33,549 bases of DNA from Solimonas variicoloris DSM 15731 (GTDB lineage Bacteria; Pseudomonadota; Gammaproteobacteria; Nevskiales; Nevskiaceae), in assembly GCF_000382285.1 (NCBI RefSeq), contig NZ_KB907952.1:1-33549 (forward strand), read 5' to 3'. The notes beneath the pieces are model-generated. The model made no database searches and had not been told where the DNA came from. It worked only from the letters and a program-made list of their open reading frames with translations. The translations under genes and the position numbers were made by a program. Positions within the stretch are counted from its first letter, which is position 1, and the number at the start of each line of letters is the position of its first letter. Positions 9,403-17,615 of this stretch are shown here, piece by piece.

Positions 9403-10675
9403 CCGCGTCGGCCAGCAGTTCGGCCAGCGTGCAGGCGATGACCTTGGTCGCGCGACGCAGGTCTTCGAGGCGCAGCTTTTCGTTCGCCGCGTGGCCGTTG
9501 GCCTCGCCGAGCGTGCGCGGGCCGGCGCCGTAGAGCACGGTCGGAATGCCGGCAGCGGCGTAGTGGCGCGCGTCGGTGTACAGCGGCACGCCGTGCTCGC
9601 CGACCGGCGTGGCGAAGATCTCGCTTCCGTAACGCTCCAGCGCGTCAATCAGCCGGCCGGCGCCGGGCAGACGCAGCAGCGGCAGCGCCTGCAGCACGCG
9701 GCGGATCTCGACGCGAATGCCCGGCAGCGCCGCGGCGGTATCGCCGATCAGCGCGCGCAGCTGGGCCTCGACTGCATCGAAGGACTCTTCCGGAATGATG
9801 CGGCGGTCGAGGCGGAAGCGGACGAGGTCCGGCACCACGTTGGTATTGATGCCGCCGGAGATCAGGCCGACGTTGAGCGTCGGATGATCGATGCCCGGCG
9901 TCTGCGAATGAATCTTCGCCATCTCGGCGCGCGCGGCGTAGAGCACGCCGAGGATGCGCGTCGCCGCTTCGAGCGCGTCGACGCCGGACGCCGGCATCGC
10001 GGCGTGGCCCTGCTTGCCGTGCACCGTCACTTCGAGGTGCAGGCAGCCGTTGTGCGCGGTCGTCACCGCGTACGGGAAGCCGGCGCAGATCGCGTAGTCC
10101 GGCCGCGACAGCTTCTGTTCGAGCAGGCGCCGCGGGCCGATGTCGCCGCCGGTCTCCTCGTCGTAGGTGAAGTGCAGCTCGACCTGGCCGCGCAGCGGCC
10201 AGCTCGCGGCGACGCGCTGCAGCGCGCGCAGCGCGTAGGTGTAGGTCGCGAAATCCGATTTGCTGACGGCGACGCCGCGGCCGTACATCGTCGGCCCGTG
10301 GCCCGGCTCGTCGCGCACCACGGCGCCGTACGGGTCCTCGCTCCAGCCCAGGCCCGGCGGCACCACGTCGCCGTGCGCGTTCAGCGCGATGCACGGCCCG
10401 CCGTCGCCGAAGCGCTGGCGGACGATCAGATTGGTCGCCGCGATCATGCCGACCGCCTCGACCTCGGCCTGCGGCACCGGATCGGTTTCGACGGCATAGC
10501 CGAGCGCTTCGAGCAGCTGCTGCGCGCGCGCGGCATGCGCGACGCAATCGCCCGGCGGATTGTCGCTGGGCACGCGCACCAGCTCGGCGAGGAACGCGCA
10601 GGCGGCGTCGAACTCGGCATCGACGGCGGCGCCGAGCGCGGCCTGGACGGAAGACGGAAGAGAAACGGAAGTCAT
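9389..10675 (-). CDS. M20-family amidohydrolase/deacylase, last gene of the purine operon
   Basis: A 428-residue metallohydrolase of the ArgE/DapE type in family M20. Start ATG 10675, 8 bases after the preceding stop. Metal-site residues: NAHGD with H101 and D103, YDEETGG with E173 and E174, and a late NGHAANE His. The bridging Asp usually found in GRGxxDxK is not in place: the protein has GRGVAVSKSD (132-141), with V137 at the usual position and D141 four residues later. The protein is cytoplasmic. Ending the allantoate branch, it could hydrolyse ureidoglycolate or another carbamoyl intermediate, a step otherwise missing here; this is inference from position only. It could equally be an unrelated deacylase. 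Confidence 0.78.
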   Translation of the reverse strand: MTSVSLPSSVQAALGAAVDAEFDAACAFLAELVRVPSDNPPGDCVAHAARAQQLLEALGYAVETDPVPQAEVEAVGMIAATNLIVRQRFGDGGPCIALNAHGDVVPPGLGWSEDPYGAVVRDEPGHGPTMYGRGVAVSKSDFATYTYALRALQRVAASWPLRGQVELHFTYDEETGGDIGPRRLLEQKLSRPDYAICAGFPYAVTTAHNGCLHLEVTVHGKQGHAAMPASGVDALEAATRILGVLYAARAEMAKIHSQTPGIDHPTLNVGLISGGINTNVVPDLVRFRLDRRIIPEESFDAVEAQLRALIGDTAAALPGIRVEIRRVLQALPLLRLPGAGRLIDALERYGSEIFATPVGEHGVPLYTDARHYAAAGIPTVLYGAGPRTLGEANGHAANEKLRLEDLRRATKVIACTLAELLADAGAAA

Positions 10676-10683
10676 GTCGGGAT

Positions 10684-12429
10684 TCAGGGAGTGTCGTCCT
10701 GCAGGAACTGCGCGAACGCCGCCGCGGCGAGCGTGGCGTCGTCGGCGCTGAGGCTTTCTTCGGGGTTGTGGCTGACGCCGCCGGCACCGCAGCGCACGAA
10801 CAGCATGCCGATCCCGGTCAGCGTCGCCATCATCATCGCGTCGTGACCGGCACCGCTCGGCAGATAGCGGCTTTGCGCGGCGCCGGTGACGGCGCGGATC
10901 GCCGCGTCGAGGCGTCGCTGCAGCGCCGGCGCGCAGGGCGTGGCGTCGGCGTGCACGATCTCCTCGTATTCGATGCGCAGCCTGCGCCGCGCCGCGATCG
11001 CCGCGATCTCGGCCAGCACCGCATCGACCGCGGCGTCGCGCGTCGCGTCGCTCGGCGCGCGAATGTCGATGCTCAGTTCGCAGCGGCCCGGCACCACGTT
11101 GACGGCACCGTCCGGCACCTCAAGACGGCCGACGGTACCGACCAGACCCGGCGTGCCGCTGCACAGGCGCTCGACGGCGAGCACGATCTCGGCGGCGCCG
11201 GCGGCGGCGTCCTGGCGCAGATACATCGGCACCGTGCCGGCATGTCCGGCGCGGCCGCGGATCGCGACGCGGAAGCGGCGGCTGCCGGCGATCGCGGTGA
11301 CAACGCCGAGCGCAAGGTTCTCGTCGAGCAGCACCGGTCCCTGCTCGATATGCACCTCGACGTAGCCGCACAGCTGCGCCGGATCGCGCGCCAGCGCCGC
11401 GATCCGCGCCGGATCGTGGCCGGCGCCGCGCAGCGCCTCGGCGAGCGTGACGCCGGCGGCGTCGGTGCGCTGCAGCAGCGCCGGATCGAAGCGCCCGGCG
11501 ACCGCACTGCTGCCGAGGAAGGTGGACTTGAAGCGCACGCCCTCCTCTTCGGCGAAGCCGATGATCTCCAGATCGAACGGCAGCGCCACGCCGCGGCGGC
11601 GCAGCAGGCCGGCGACGACGATCGGCAGCAGGATGCCGAGCCGGCCGTCGTAGCGGCCGGCGTCGGTGACGGTGTCGTAATGCGAGCCGCTGATCAGCGT
11701 CCTGGCGCCCGGCGCGGCGCTGACCCAGCGGCCGACGACATTGCCGACGTCGTCGATGTGCGCGTCGAGCCCGGCCTGCAGCATCCAGTCGCGCAGCTTG
11801 CGCGCCGCGGCCTGATGGGCGGCGGACAGATAGGTGCAGCACAGCGCGTCGTCGCGCTCGCTGTAGCGGGCCAGCGCGTCGGCCATCGCCAGGATCTCGG
11901 GCCCGGCCGCCGCCAGATCATCGATGGCGAAGCGCTCGGCGAGCCGGAAGTCGGCAATGCGCGCGATCTCGACCAGCGCCGTGTGCAGCTCGGCCTCGGC
12001 CTCGTGCGCGAGACGGCGGCTCAGCTCGACGACGATGTCGGCGCGCTGCCGGCCCTTGACCGAAATCACGAACGGAAAACCGAACTTCTCGCGGTAGGCG
12101 GCATTGAGCGCCTGCAGCTCGCCGAGCGCGTCGGCCGGCGCCTGCGTCAGCCCTGCGCCGGCCTGCTCCGAGGTCGAAGCCGCGGTCAGCTCGCCGCGCA
12201 TCGCCGCGCTGCCGGCCAGCTCGGGGTGCGCGCGAACCAGCGCCAGCTGCGCCTCGCGCGGCGCGTCGAACATCGTCGCGCACAGCGCGTCGAGCAGCGC
12301 GAAGCGCGTCGCGAACGGGCGCCGCGCGGCGGTCTGCTCGGCGATCCACGGCGAGTGCTCGAAGATGCCGTCGAGCGCCGCGACGAACGCCGGCAGCGGA
12401 CAGCGGTTGAGAACGTCGAGATCGATCAT
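10684..12429 (-). CDS. uraD/allC: OHCU decarboxylase / allantoate amidohydrolase fusion
   Basis: A 581-residue bifunctional enzyme. Residues 1-165 are an OHCU decarboxylase (UraD) making S-allantoin: H68 in RAHPEL, E88 in TSEQ, R162 in ADFRL and the FGFPF segment are all present. Residues about 175-581 are an allantoate amidohydrolase of family M20: GSHYDTV and GRYDGRLG for metals, EEEGVRF, EVHIEQGP, GRAGHAGTVPM, SGAGHDAMM and GGVSHNPEES. The fusion joins two steps that are not adjacent, because PuuE acts between them; the puuE gene is immediately upstream with an ATGA overlap, so all three activities are made together. ATG 12429 is the only sensible start. Both active sites look intact. Confidence 0.93.
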   Translation of the reverse strand: MIDLDVLNRCPLPAFVAALDGIFEHSPWIAEQTAARRPFATRFALLDALCATMFDAPREAQLALVRAHPELAGSAAMRGELTAASTSEQAGAGLTQAPADALGELQALNAAYREKFGFPFVISVKGRQRADIVVELSRRLAHEAEAELHTALVEIARIADFRLAERFAIDDLAAAGPEILAMADALARYSERDDALCCTYLSAAHQAAARKLRDWMLQAGLDAHIDDVGNVVGRWVSAAPGARTLISGSHYDTVTDAGRYDGRLGILLPIVVAGLLRRRGVALPFDLEIIGFAEEEGVRFKSTFLGSSAVAGRFDPALLQRTDAAGVTLAEALRGAGHDPARIAALARDPAQLCGYVEVHIEQGPVLLDENLALGVVTAIAGSRRFRVAIRGRAGHAGTVPMYLRQDAAAGAAEIVLAVERLCSGTPGLVGTVGRLEVPDGAVNVVPGRCELSIDIRAPSDATRDAAVDAVLAEIAAIAARRRLRIEYEEIVHADATPCAPALQRRLDAAIRAVTGAAQSRYLPSGAGHDAMMMATLTGIGMLFVRCGAGGVSHNPEESLSADDATLAAAAFAQFLQDDTP

Positions 12430-13361
12430 GCGGCGGGCGCCGGGAAATGCCGTTGCCAGTGGCGGGCGATGTCGATGCGCCGGCAGATCCAGACCTTGTC
12501 GTGCGCCTGCACGTAGTCGAGGAAGCGCTGCAGCGCGGCGATGCGCGCCGGCCGGCCGACCAGACGGCTGTGCAGGCCGATCGACAGCATCTTCGGCGCG
12601 TCGAGGCCGTCCGGATCGCCTTCCGCGTAGAGCGTGTCGAAGGCGTCCTTGAGGTAGTCGAAGAACTCGGCGCCGGTCGCGAAGCCCTGCGCCGAAGCGA
12701 AACGCATGTCGTTGCTGTCGAGCGTGTACGGCACGACCAGATGCGGCACGCTGCCGCGCGCGGTCTCGACCCGGGTCCAGTACGGCAGGTCGTCGGCGTA
12801 GGAGTCGGCGTCGTAGACGAAGCCGCCGTGCTCGACGACCAGGCGCCGCGTGTTCGGGCTGTCGCGGCCGGTATACCAGCCGAGCGGCATCTCGCCGGTC
12901 AGCTCCTGCATCAGCGCCACCGCCTCGTGCAGGTGCGCGCGCTCGCTCGCCTCGTCCATCGTCTGGTAGCTGATCCAGCGCAGGCCGTGGCAGGCGATCT
13001 CGAAATCCAGTTCCTTGGCGACGGCGACCACGTCCGGCGTGCGCGCCAGCGCCCTGGCGACGGCGAACAGCGTCAGCGGCAGGCCGCGCGCCTCGAAGGC
13101 GCGCACCACACGCCAGAAGCCGGCGCGCGAGCCGTACTCGTACAGCGATTCCATGCTCAGGTGGCGCATCGGGAACGCCTGCGGATTGAACATCTCCGAC
13201 AGGAAGGTTTCCGACGCGGCGTCGCCGTGCAGCACGCAGTTCTCGGCGCCTTCCTCGACGTTGAGCACGAACTGCAGCGCGATGCGCGCGCCGCCCGGCC
13301 AGCGCGGATGCGGCGGCCGCCGTCCGTAGCCGATCAGATCGCGCGGATAGGCGGCGCTCAT
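12426..13361 (-). CDS. puuE: Allantoinase PuuE (polysaccharide-deacetylase type)
   Basis: A 311-residue cofactor-independent allantoinase of the PuuE type, hydrolysing allantoin to allantoate. It belongs to the polysaccharide deacetylase (NodB) fold. Characteristic segments: N-terminal YPRDLIGYGRRPPHPRWPGG, then VEEGAENC, MESLYEYGSRAGFWR, EIACHGLRWI, GWYTGRDSPNTRRL, YTLDSNDMRF and SIGLHSRLVGRP. It has no signal peptide. ATG 13361 overlaps the gntR stop as ATGA, and its own stop overlaps the uraD/allC start the same way. Length and motifs are normal for the family. Confidence 0.93.
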   Translation of the reverse strand: MSAAYPRDLIGYGRRPPHPRWPGGARIALQFVLNVEEGAENCVLHGDAASETFLSEMFNPQAFPMRHLSMESLYEYGSRAGFWRVVRAFEARGLPLTLFAVARALARTPDVVAVAKELDFEIACHGLRWISYQTMDEASERAHLHEAVALMQELTGEMPLGWYTGRDSPNTRRLVVEHGGFVYDADSYADDLPYWTRVETARGSVPHLVVPYTLDSNDMRFASAQGFATGAEFFDYLKDAFDTLYAEGDPDGLDAPKMLSIGLHSRLVGRPARIAALQRFLDYVQAHDKVWICRRIDIARHWQRHFPAPAA

Positions 13362-14104
13362 GCCGGCTCCCCGAGCACGGCGAGCAGATCGACGCCCGGC
13401 GCCGGCGGCTCCTGCAGGCGCAGGTCGGCGAGCACGTGATCGAGGTGATGCAGCATGTGCTGGGCGGCGTCCGGGCTGCGCTTCTCGAGCGCGCTGACCA
13501 GATCCTGATGCTCGTCCGGCGGACAGCAGGTGGTGGCCGCCTCCTGGTAGACGGCGATGATCAGCGACGAGCGCGAGACCAGCTCGCGCAGCAGTTCGAG
13601 CAGCGTCGCGTTGCCGGCGCACTCGGCGATGATCAGGTGGAACTCGCCGGACAGGCGGATCGCCACGCGCCGGTCGTTGCGCTTGGCCACGGCCTTTTCC
13701 TTCTGCAGGTGATCGCGGATGCGCTGCAGGTCGGCGCGCGAGGCCTTCTCGACGAAGCGCGCGACGATCGCCGGTTCGAGCAGGCGTCGCGCCTCGAAGA
13801 TGTCGAGCGCTTCCTGCACGGTCGGCAGGGTGACGATCGCGCCGCGGTTCGGCAGCAGCGTCACCAGCCGTTCGCTGGCGAGCTTCTGCAGCACCTGGCG
13901 CACGCGCGTGCGGCCGAGACCGAAGATCTCGCACAAACGGTTCTCGACCAGACGCGCGCCCGGCGGCAGGCTGTGATCGATGATCGCCGCGTAGATGCGC
14001 TCGTAGGCCACGTCGATGGCGCTGGCGCCCGGCACCGCGGCCGCCGCTTCCTTCGCCGCCGCGCGCTTGGCGGTCTTGCGCCCGCTCGTCGCTGTCTTGC
14101 TCAT
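13358..14104 (-). CDS. GntR-family (FCD domain) transcription regulator of purine catabolism
   Basis: A 248-residue regulator. A basic Ala/Lys tail (1-27) precedes a winged helix (about 28-97: YERIYAAIIDHSLPPGARL, LGRTRVRQVLQKLASERLV, GAIVTLP) and an all-alpha FCD ligand domain (about 100-235) with potential metal/ligand residues in EFH, DEHQ and HHLDH. It is encoded within the catabolic operon, coupled by ATGA to guaD before and puuE after, so it would be auto-regulated. Likely a repressor relieved by a purine intermediate. TTGTATGCAA-like sites at 3055-3086 and 25297-25306 are plausible operators. Homologues of the HpxS kind sit in other purine clusters. Target and ligand are inference. Confidence 0.88.
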   Translation of the reverse strand: MSKTATSGRKTAKRAAAKEAAAAVPGASAIDVAYERIYAAIIDHSLPPGARLVENRLCEIFGLGRTRVRQVLQKLASERLVTLLPNRGAIVTLPTVQEALDIFEARRLLEPAIVARFVEKASRADLQRIRDHLQKEKAVAKRNDRRVAIRLSGEFHLIIAECAGNATLLELLRELVSRSSLIIAVYQEAATTCCPPDEHQDLVSALEKRSPDAAQHMLHHLDHVLADLRLQEPPAPGVDLLAVLGEPA

Positions 14105-15423
14105 GCCGTTCCTCCGTCCTGTCCGGCTCTGGCGGCGGCTTCCGTGCCGCCGATGTAGGTACGCCGCACCGCGCGCTCGTCGCCGAGCGTCATCAGCACC
14201 AGCAGCTTCTCGCTCAGGCTCCGGCAGCCGGCGATGCGCCGCGCGAGCAGCGGCGTCGCCTGCCAGTCGATGGCGATGAAGTCCGCCTCGCAGCCGGCCG
14301 CGAACGAGCCGATGCGGTTCTGCAGCTGCAGCACGCGCGCGTTGCCGAGCGTCGCCAGATAGAACGCGCGCAGCGGCGTCAGGCGCTGGCCGCGCAGCTG
14401 CGCGACCTTGTACGCCTCGCCGAGCGTGCGCAGCATCGAGAAACTGGTGCCGCCGCCGACGTCGGTGGCGACGCCGAAACGCAGGCCGGCCTCGTCGCTG
14501 GCGGCGAAGTCGAACAGGCCGCTGCCGAGATACAGGTTCGAGGTCGGCGCATGCGCGGCGCAGGCGCCGCAGTCGGCCATGCGCCGGCGGTCGACGCTGT
14601 CGAGATGGATGCAGTGCGCGTAGACCGCGCGCTCGCGCAGCAGGCCGTAGTGGTCGTAGACGTCGAGGTAGCTGCGCCGCTCCGGGAACAGCTCGCGGAC
14701 CCAGGCGATCTCGCCGAGGTTCTCGGCCAGATGGCTGTGGATGTAGGTGTCGTGATACTCGCGCGCCAGGCGTCCGGCGGCGGCCAGCTGCGCCGGCGTC
14801 GAGGTCGGCGCGAAGCGCGGCGTGATCGCCACCGCGAGGCGGCCGCGGCCGTGCCAGGTCTCGATCAGCTCGCGCGTCTCGCGCTCGCCGTCCTCGGCGG
14901 TGTCGCGCAGGTTGGCCGGGCAGTTGCGGTCCATCAGCACCTTGCCGGCGATCATGCGCAGGCCGCGGCGCTCGGCGGCGGCGAAGAACGCTTCGACCGA
15001 GGCCTTGTGCACGGTGCAGAACACCAGCGCCGTGGTCGTGCCGTTGCGCAGCAGCTCGTCGAGAAAGACCTCGGCGACCTCGCTGGCGTAGGCGTAATCG
15101 CCGAAGCGCGCCTCGACGGCGAAGATGTAGTGCTCCAGCCAGTCGAGCAGATCGCGGCCGGCCGAGCCGATCACTTCGGTCTGCGGAAAGTGGATGTGCG
15201 TGTCGATCAGGCCGGGCAGCAGCAGATCGGTGCCGTGATCGACGATCGGCGTGCCGTCCGGCAGCGCCGGCAGCAGTTCGGCGGCGGAACCGGCGGCGGC
15301 GACGCGCCCGTCCTCGACCAGCAGCAGGCCGTCCTCGTGGTGGTGGTAGCTGCCGGCGTCGTCGTGATCGCCGGGGTCGCCGGAGAAATGCAGCAGCGCG
15401 CCGCGGTGGGCCTGCAGGCTCAT
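14101..15423 (-). CDS. guaD: Guanine deaminase
   Basis: A 440-residue amidohydrolase-superfamily guanine deaminase, converting guanine to xanthine plus ammonia. Marks in order: PGLIDTHIHFPQ (zinc His-x-His, then the guanine-specific Phe-Pro-Gln), NGTTTALVFCTVH, KVLMDRNCP, ITPRFAPTST, HSHLAEN, AHCIHL and ATDVGGGTSFSM with the catalytic Asp. Cytoplasmic, no signal. Start ATG 15423 lies 40 bases after puuD, the widest gap in the operon; its stop overlaps the gntR start as ATGA. Full-length and apparently intact. Confidence 0.95.
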   Translation of the reverse strand: MSLQAHRGALLHFSGDPGDHDDAGSYHHHEDGLLLVEDGRVAAAGSAAELLPALPDGTPIVDHGTDLLLPGLIDTHIHFPQTEVIGSAGRDLLDWLEHYIFAVEARFGDYAYASEVAEVFLDELLRNGTTTALVFCTVHKASVEAFFAAAERRGLRMIAGKVLMDRNCPANLRDTAEDGERETRELIETWHGRGRLAVAITPRFAPTSTPAQLAAAGRLAREYHDTYIHSHLAENLGEIAWVRELFPERRSYLDVYDHYGLLRERAVYAHCIHLDSVDRRRMADCGACAAHAPTSNLYLGSGLFDFAASDEAGLRFGVATDVGGGTSFSMLRTLGEAYKVAQLRGQRLTPLRAFYLATLGNARVLQLQNRIGSFAAGCEADFIAIDWQATPLLARRIAGCRSLSEKLLVLMTLGDERAVRRTYIGGTEAAARAGQDGGTA

Positions 15424-15463
15424 GCCCCGCCCTCCGCGCCGCCGCGATGGCCGATGCGCGTCT

Positions 15464-16672
15464 TCATTGCGGCGCTCCGCGGTCGATCCAGTCGAGCACG
15501 GACTGCCGCTCGGCGTCCGTCATCTGCGTCAGGTTGCCGAGCGGCATGGTTTTGGCCAGCAGCTGCTGGCGCATCGTCGTCAGGTGCTGCTGCAGATGCT
15601 CGGGCGTTTCCAGCATCACGCCCTTGGGCGGCGCGACGAAGCCGGCGAAGCTCGGGTGCTCGGCATGGCAGCCGGCGCAGCGCTGCGCGACAATCGCCTC
15701 GACCTGCGCGAACGGCGGCGCCGCGGCCGCGCCGGCGGTGGCGGCGGCCGGCGCCGGGCGCAGCAGCACGATCACCGCGGCGATCGCCGCCAGGCCCAGC
15801 AGCGCCGGCCACAGCGGCGTGCGGCCGCCGCGCTCGTGCGCCTTGTGGCGCATCACGAACCAGGCGCGGATCGCGGCGCCGGCCAGCGCCAGGCCGATCA
15901 GCGCCAGCACCTTGTGCTCGGAGCCGTAGGTCGAGGCGTAGTGGTTGCTGATCATCGTGAACAGCACCGGCAGCGTGAAATAGGTGTTGTGCACCGAGCG
16001 CTGCTTGCCGCGCGCGCCGTCGCGCGGATCGGGCTCGCGGCCCTCGCGCATCGCCGCGACCGAGCGGCGCTGGCCGGGAATGATCACGAAGAACACGTTG
16101 GCGACCATCATCGTGCCGAGCAGCGCGCCGAAGTGGATGTACGCGCCGCGGCCGCTGAACACCGCGCACAGGCCCCAGGCGGCAAGACCGAGCAGCACCG
16201 CGAGCACCGCGGCCAGCGCGCGCTCGTTGCGGCCCAGCGGCGAACGGCAGAGGCCGTCGTAGACCAGCCAGCCGCCGGCCAGCGTGGCGAGGCCGATCGC
16301 GATCGCCTGCCACGGCGCCAGCGCCAGCACCGCGGGGTCGATCAGGTACAGCGTCGGCGCGCCGTAGTACAGCACGCAGAGCAGGAAGAAGCCGGTCAGC
16401 CAGGTGCTGTACGCCTCCCAGTAGAACCAGTGCAGCTGCGCCGGCAGCTGCGCCGGCGCGACGCGATATTTCTGCGAGTGGTAGAAGCCGCCGCCGTGCA
16501 CCGCCCACAGCTCGCCGGCGACGCCGCGCCGCGCCGCGGCCGGATCGGCCGGCGTCAGCAGATGGTTGTCGAGCCAGACGAAGTAGAACGACGCGCCGAT
16601 CCAGGCGATGCCGACGATCACGTGCGCCCAGCGTCCGATCAGGTTCAGCCATTCGAGCAGATAGGCTTCCAT
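15464..16672 (-). CDS. puuD: Membrane urate oxidase PuuD with C-terminal cytochrome c domain
   Basis: A 402-residue integral-membrane urate hydroxylase/oxidase. It oxidises urate to 5-hydroxyisourate and passes electrons to its own cytochrome c rather than to oxygen directly. The N-terminal region has about eight hydrophobic helices (first WAHVIVGIAWIGASFYFVW; HGGGFYHSQKY at 59-69 and SVHNTYFTLPVLFTMISNHY at 226-245 are family segments). The C-terminal domain carries the haem motif CAGCH (332-336) with M376 as likely axial ligand. It follows the ABC permease genes by 16 bases. Being in the respiratory membrane, it couples urate use to electron transport. Start ATG 16672. Length is typical. 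Confidence 0.93.
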   Translation of the reverse strand: MEAYLLEWLNLIGRWAHVIVGIAWIGASFYFVWLDNHLLTPADPAAARRGVAGELWAVHGGGFYHSQKYRVAPAQLPAQLHWFYWEAYSTWLTGFFLLCVLYYGAPTLYLIDPAVLALAPWQAIAIGLATLAGGWLVYDGLCRSPLGRNERALAAVLAVLLGLAAWGLCAVFSGRGAYIHFGALLGTMMVANVFFVIIPGQRRSVAAMREGREPDPRDGARGKQRSVHNTYFTLPVLFTMISNHYASTYGSEHKVLALIGLALAGAAIRAWFVMRHKAHERGGRTPLWPALLGLAAIAAVIVLLRPAPAAATAGAAAAPPFAQVEAIVAQRCAGCHAEHPSFAGFVAPPKGVMLETPEHLQQHLTTMRQQLLAKTMPLGNLTQMTDAERQSVLDWIDRGAPQ

Positions 16673-16688
16673 GGGGTGGTTCTTGGCC

Positions 16689-17615
16689 TCAGGCGTCCGG
16701 GTGGAAGCTCTTGCCGAGCGAGGCCGGCTGGTTGAGGAGGATGGTGCGACCGTCGCGGCAGATCAGCACCAGCACGACGATGGTCGCGAGGTACGGCAGC
16801 ATCGACAGGAACTCCGACGGGATGTGCAGGCCGAAGCCCTGTGCGTACAGCTGCAGCACGGTGACGCCGCCGAACAGGTAGGCGCCGGCCAGCACGCGCA
16901 GCGGCTTCCAGGTCGCGAACACGACCAGCGCCAGCGCGATCCAGCCGCGCCCGGCCGACAGGCCCTCGACCCACATCGGCGTCAGCGCCGTCGACAGATA
17001 CGCGCCGGCGATGCCGCTGCAGGCGCCGCCGAACAGCACCGCCGCGTAGCGCACGAGCTGCACCGGGTGGCCGATCGCGTGCGCGACCGCCGGCGACTCG
17101 CCGACCGCGCGCAGCAGCAGGCCGCCGCGCGTGCGCGTCAGGAACCACTGCACGGCAAAGAACAGCGCGAACGAGGCGTAGACCAGCACGTCGAAGCGGA
17201 ACAGCAGCGGTCCGAGCAGCGGCAGATCGCTGAGCACCGGCAGCGACAGGTGCGGCACCGCGGCGATCGGCTGGCCGGTGTAGGCCTTGCCGATGAAGGC
17301 CGACAGGCCGACGCCGAACAGCGTCAGCGCCAGACCGGTCGCGACCTGATTGGTCTGCAGCTGCAGCGTCAGCACCGCGAAGATCAGCGCCATCGCCATG
17401 CCGGCGCCGGCCGCGGCGAGATAGCCGAGCAGCAGGCTGCCGCTGTGCAGGCCGACCGCGAAGCCGGCGATCGCGCCGACCAGCATCATGCCCTCGACGC
17501 CGAGGTTGAGGACGCCGGCGCGCTCGGTGACCAGTTCGCCCATCGCCGCGAACACCAGCGGCGTCGCCGCCGCGGCGGTGCTCGCCAGCATCGCAACGAG
17601 AAGTTCGGGACTCAT
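16689..17615 (-). CDS. Nucleoside/purine-type ABC transporter permease 2
   Basis: A 308-residue BPD_transp_2 permease of the BMP/nucleoside (YufQ-like) kind, with about eight to ten hydrophobic helices. The family segment GELVTERAGVLNLGVEGMML lies near residues 26-45 and is followed by GLHSGSLLLG and LTLFGVGLSAFIGK. Start ATG 17615 overlaps the stop of permease 1 as ATGA. With permease 1 and the ATPase it forms the inner-membrane transporter, and the substrate-binding BMP protein is encoded divergently at 25770-26879. Substrate by context is a nucleoside, purine base or urate-related compound. Confidence 0.9.
   Translation of the reverse strand: MSPELLVAMLASTAAAATPLVFAAMGELVTERAGVLNLGVEGMMLVGAIAGFAVGLHSGSLLLGYLAAAGAGMAMALIFAVLTLQLQTNQVATGLALTLFGVGLSAFIGKAYTGQPIAAVPHLSLPVLSDLPLLGPLLFRFDVLVYASFALFFAVQWFLTRTRGGLLLRAVGESPAVAHAIGHPVQLVRYAAVLFGGACSGIAGAYLSTALTPMWVEGLSAGRGWIALALVVFATWKPLRVLAGAYLFGGVTVLQLYAQGFGLHIPSEFLSMLPYLATIVVLVLICRDGRTILLNQPASLGKSFHPDA

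Noticed and set aside
12426-13934. A 502-codon version of the puuE reading frame
   Set aside because: The N-terminal 191 codons overlap gntR in another frame and look like shadow sequence; the family start at 13361 overlaps the gntR stop as ATGA.
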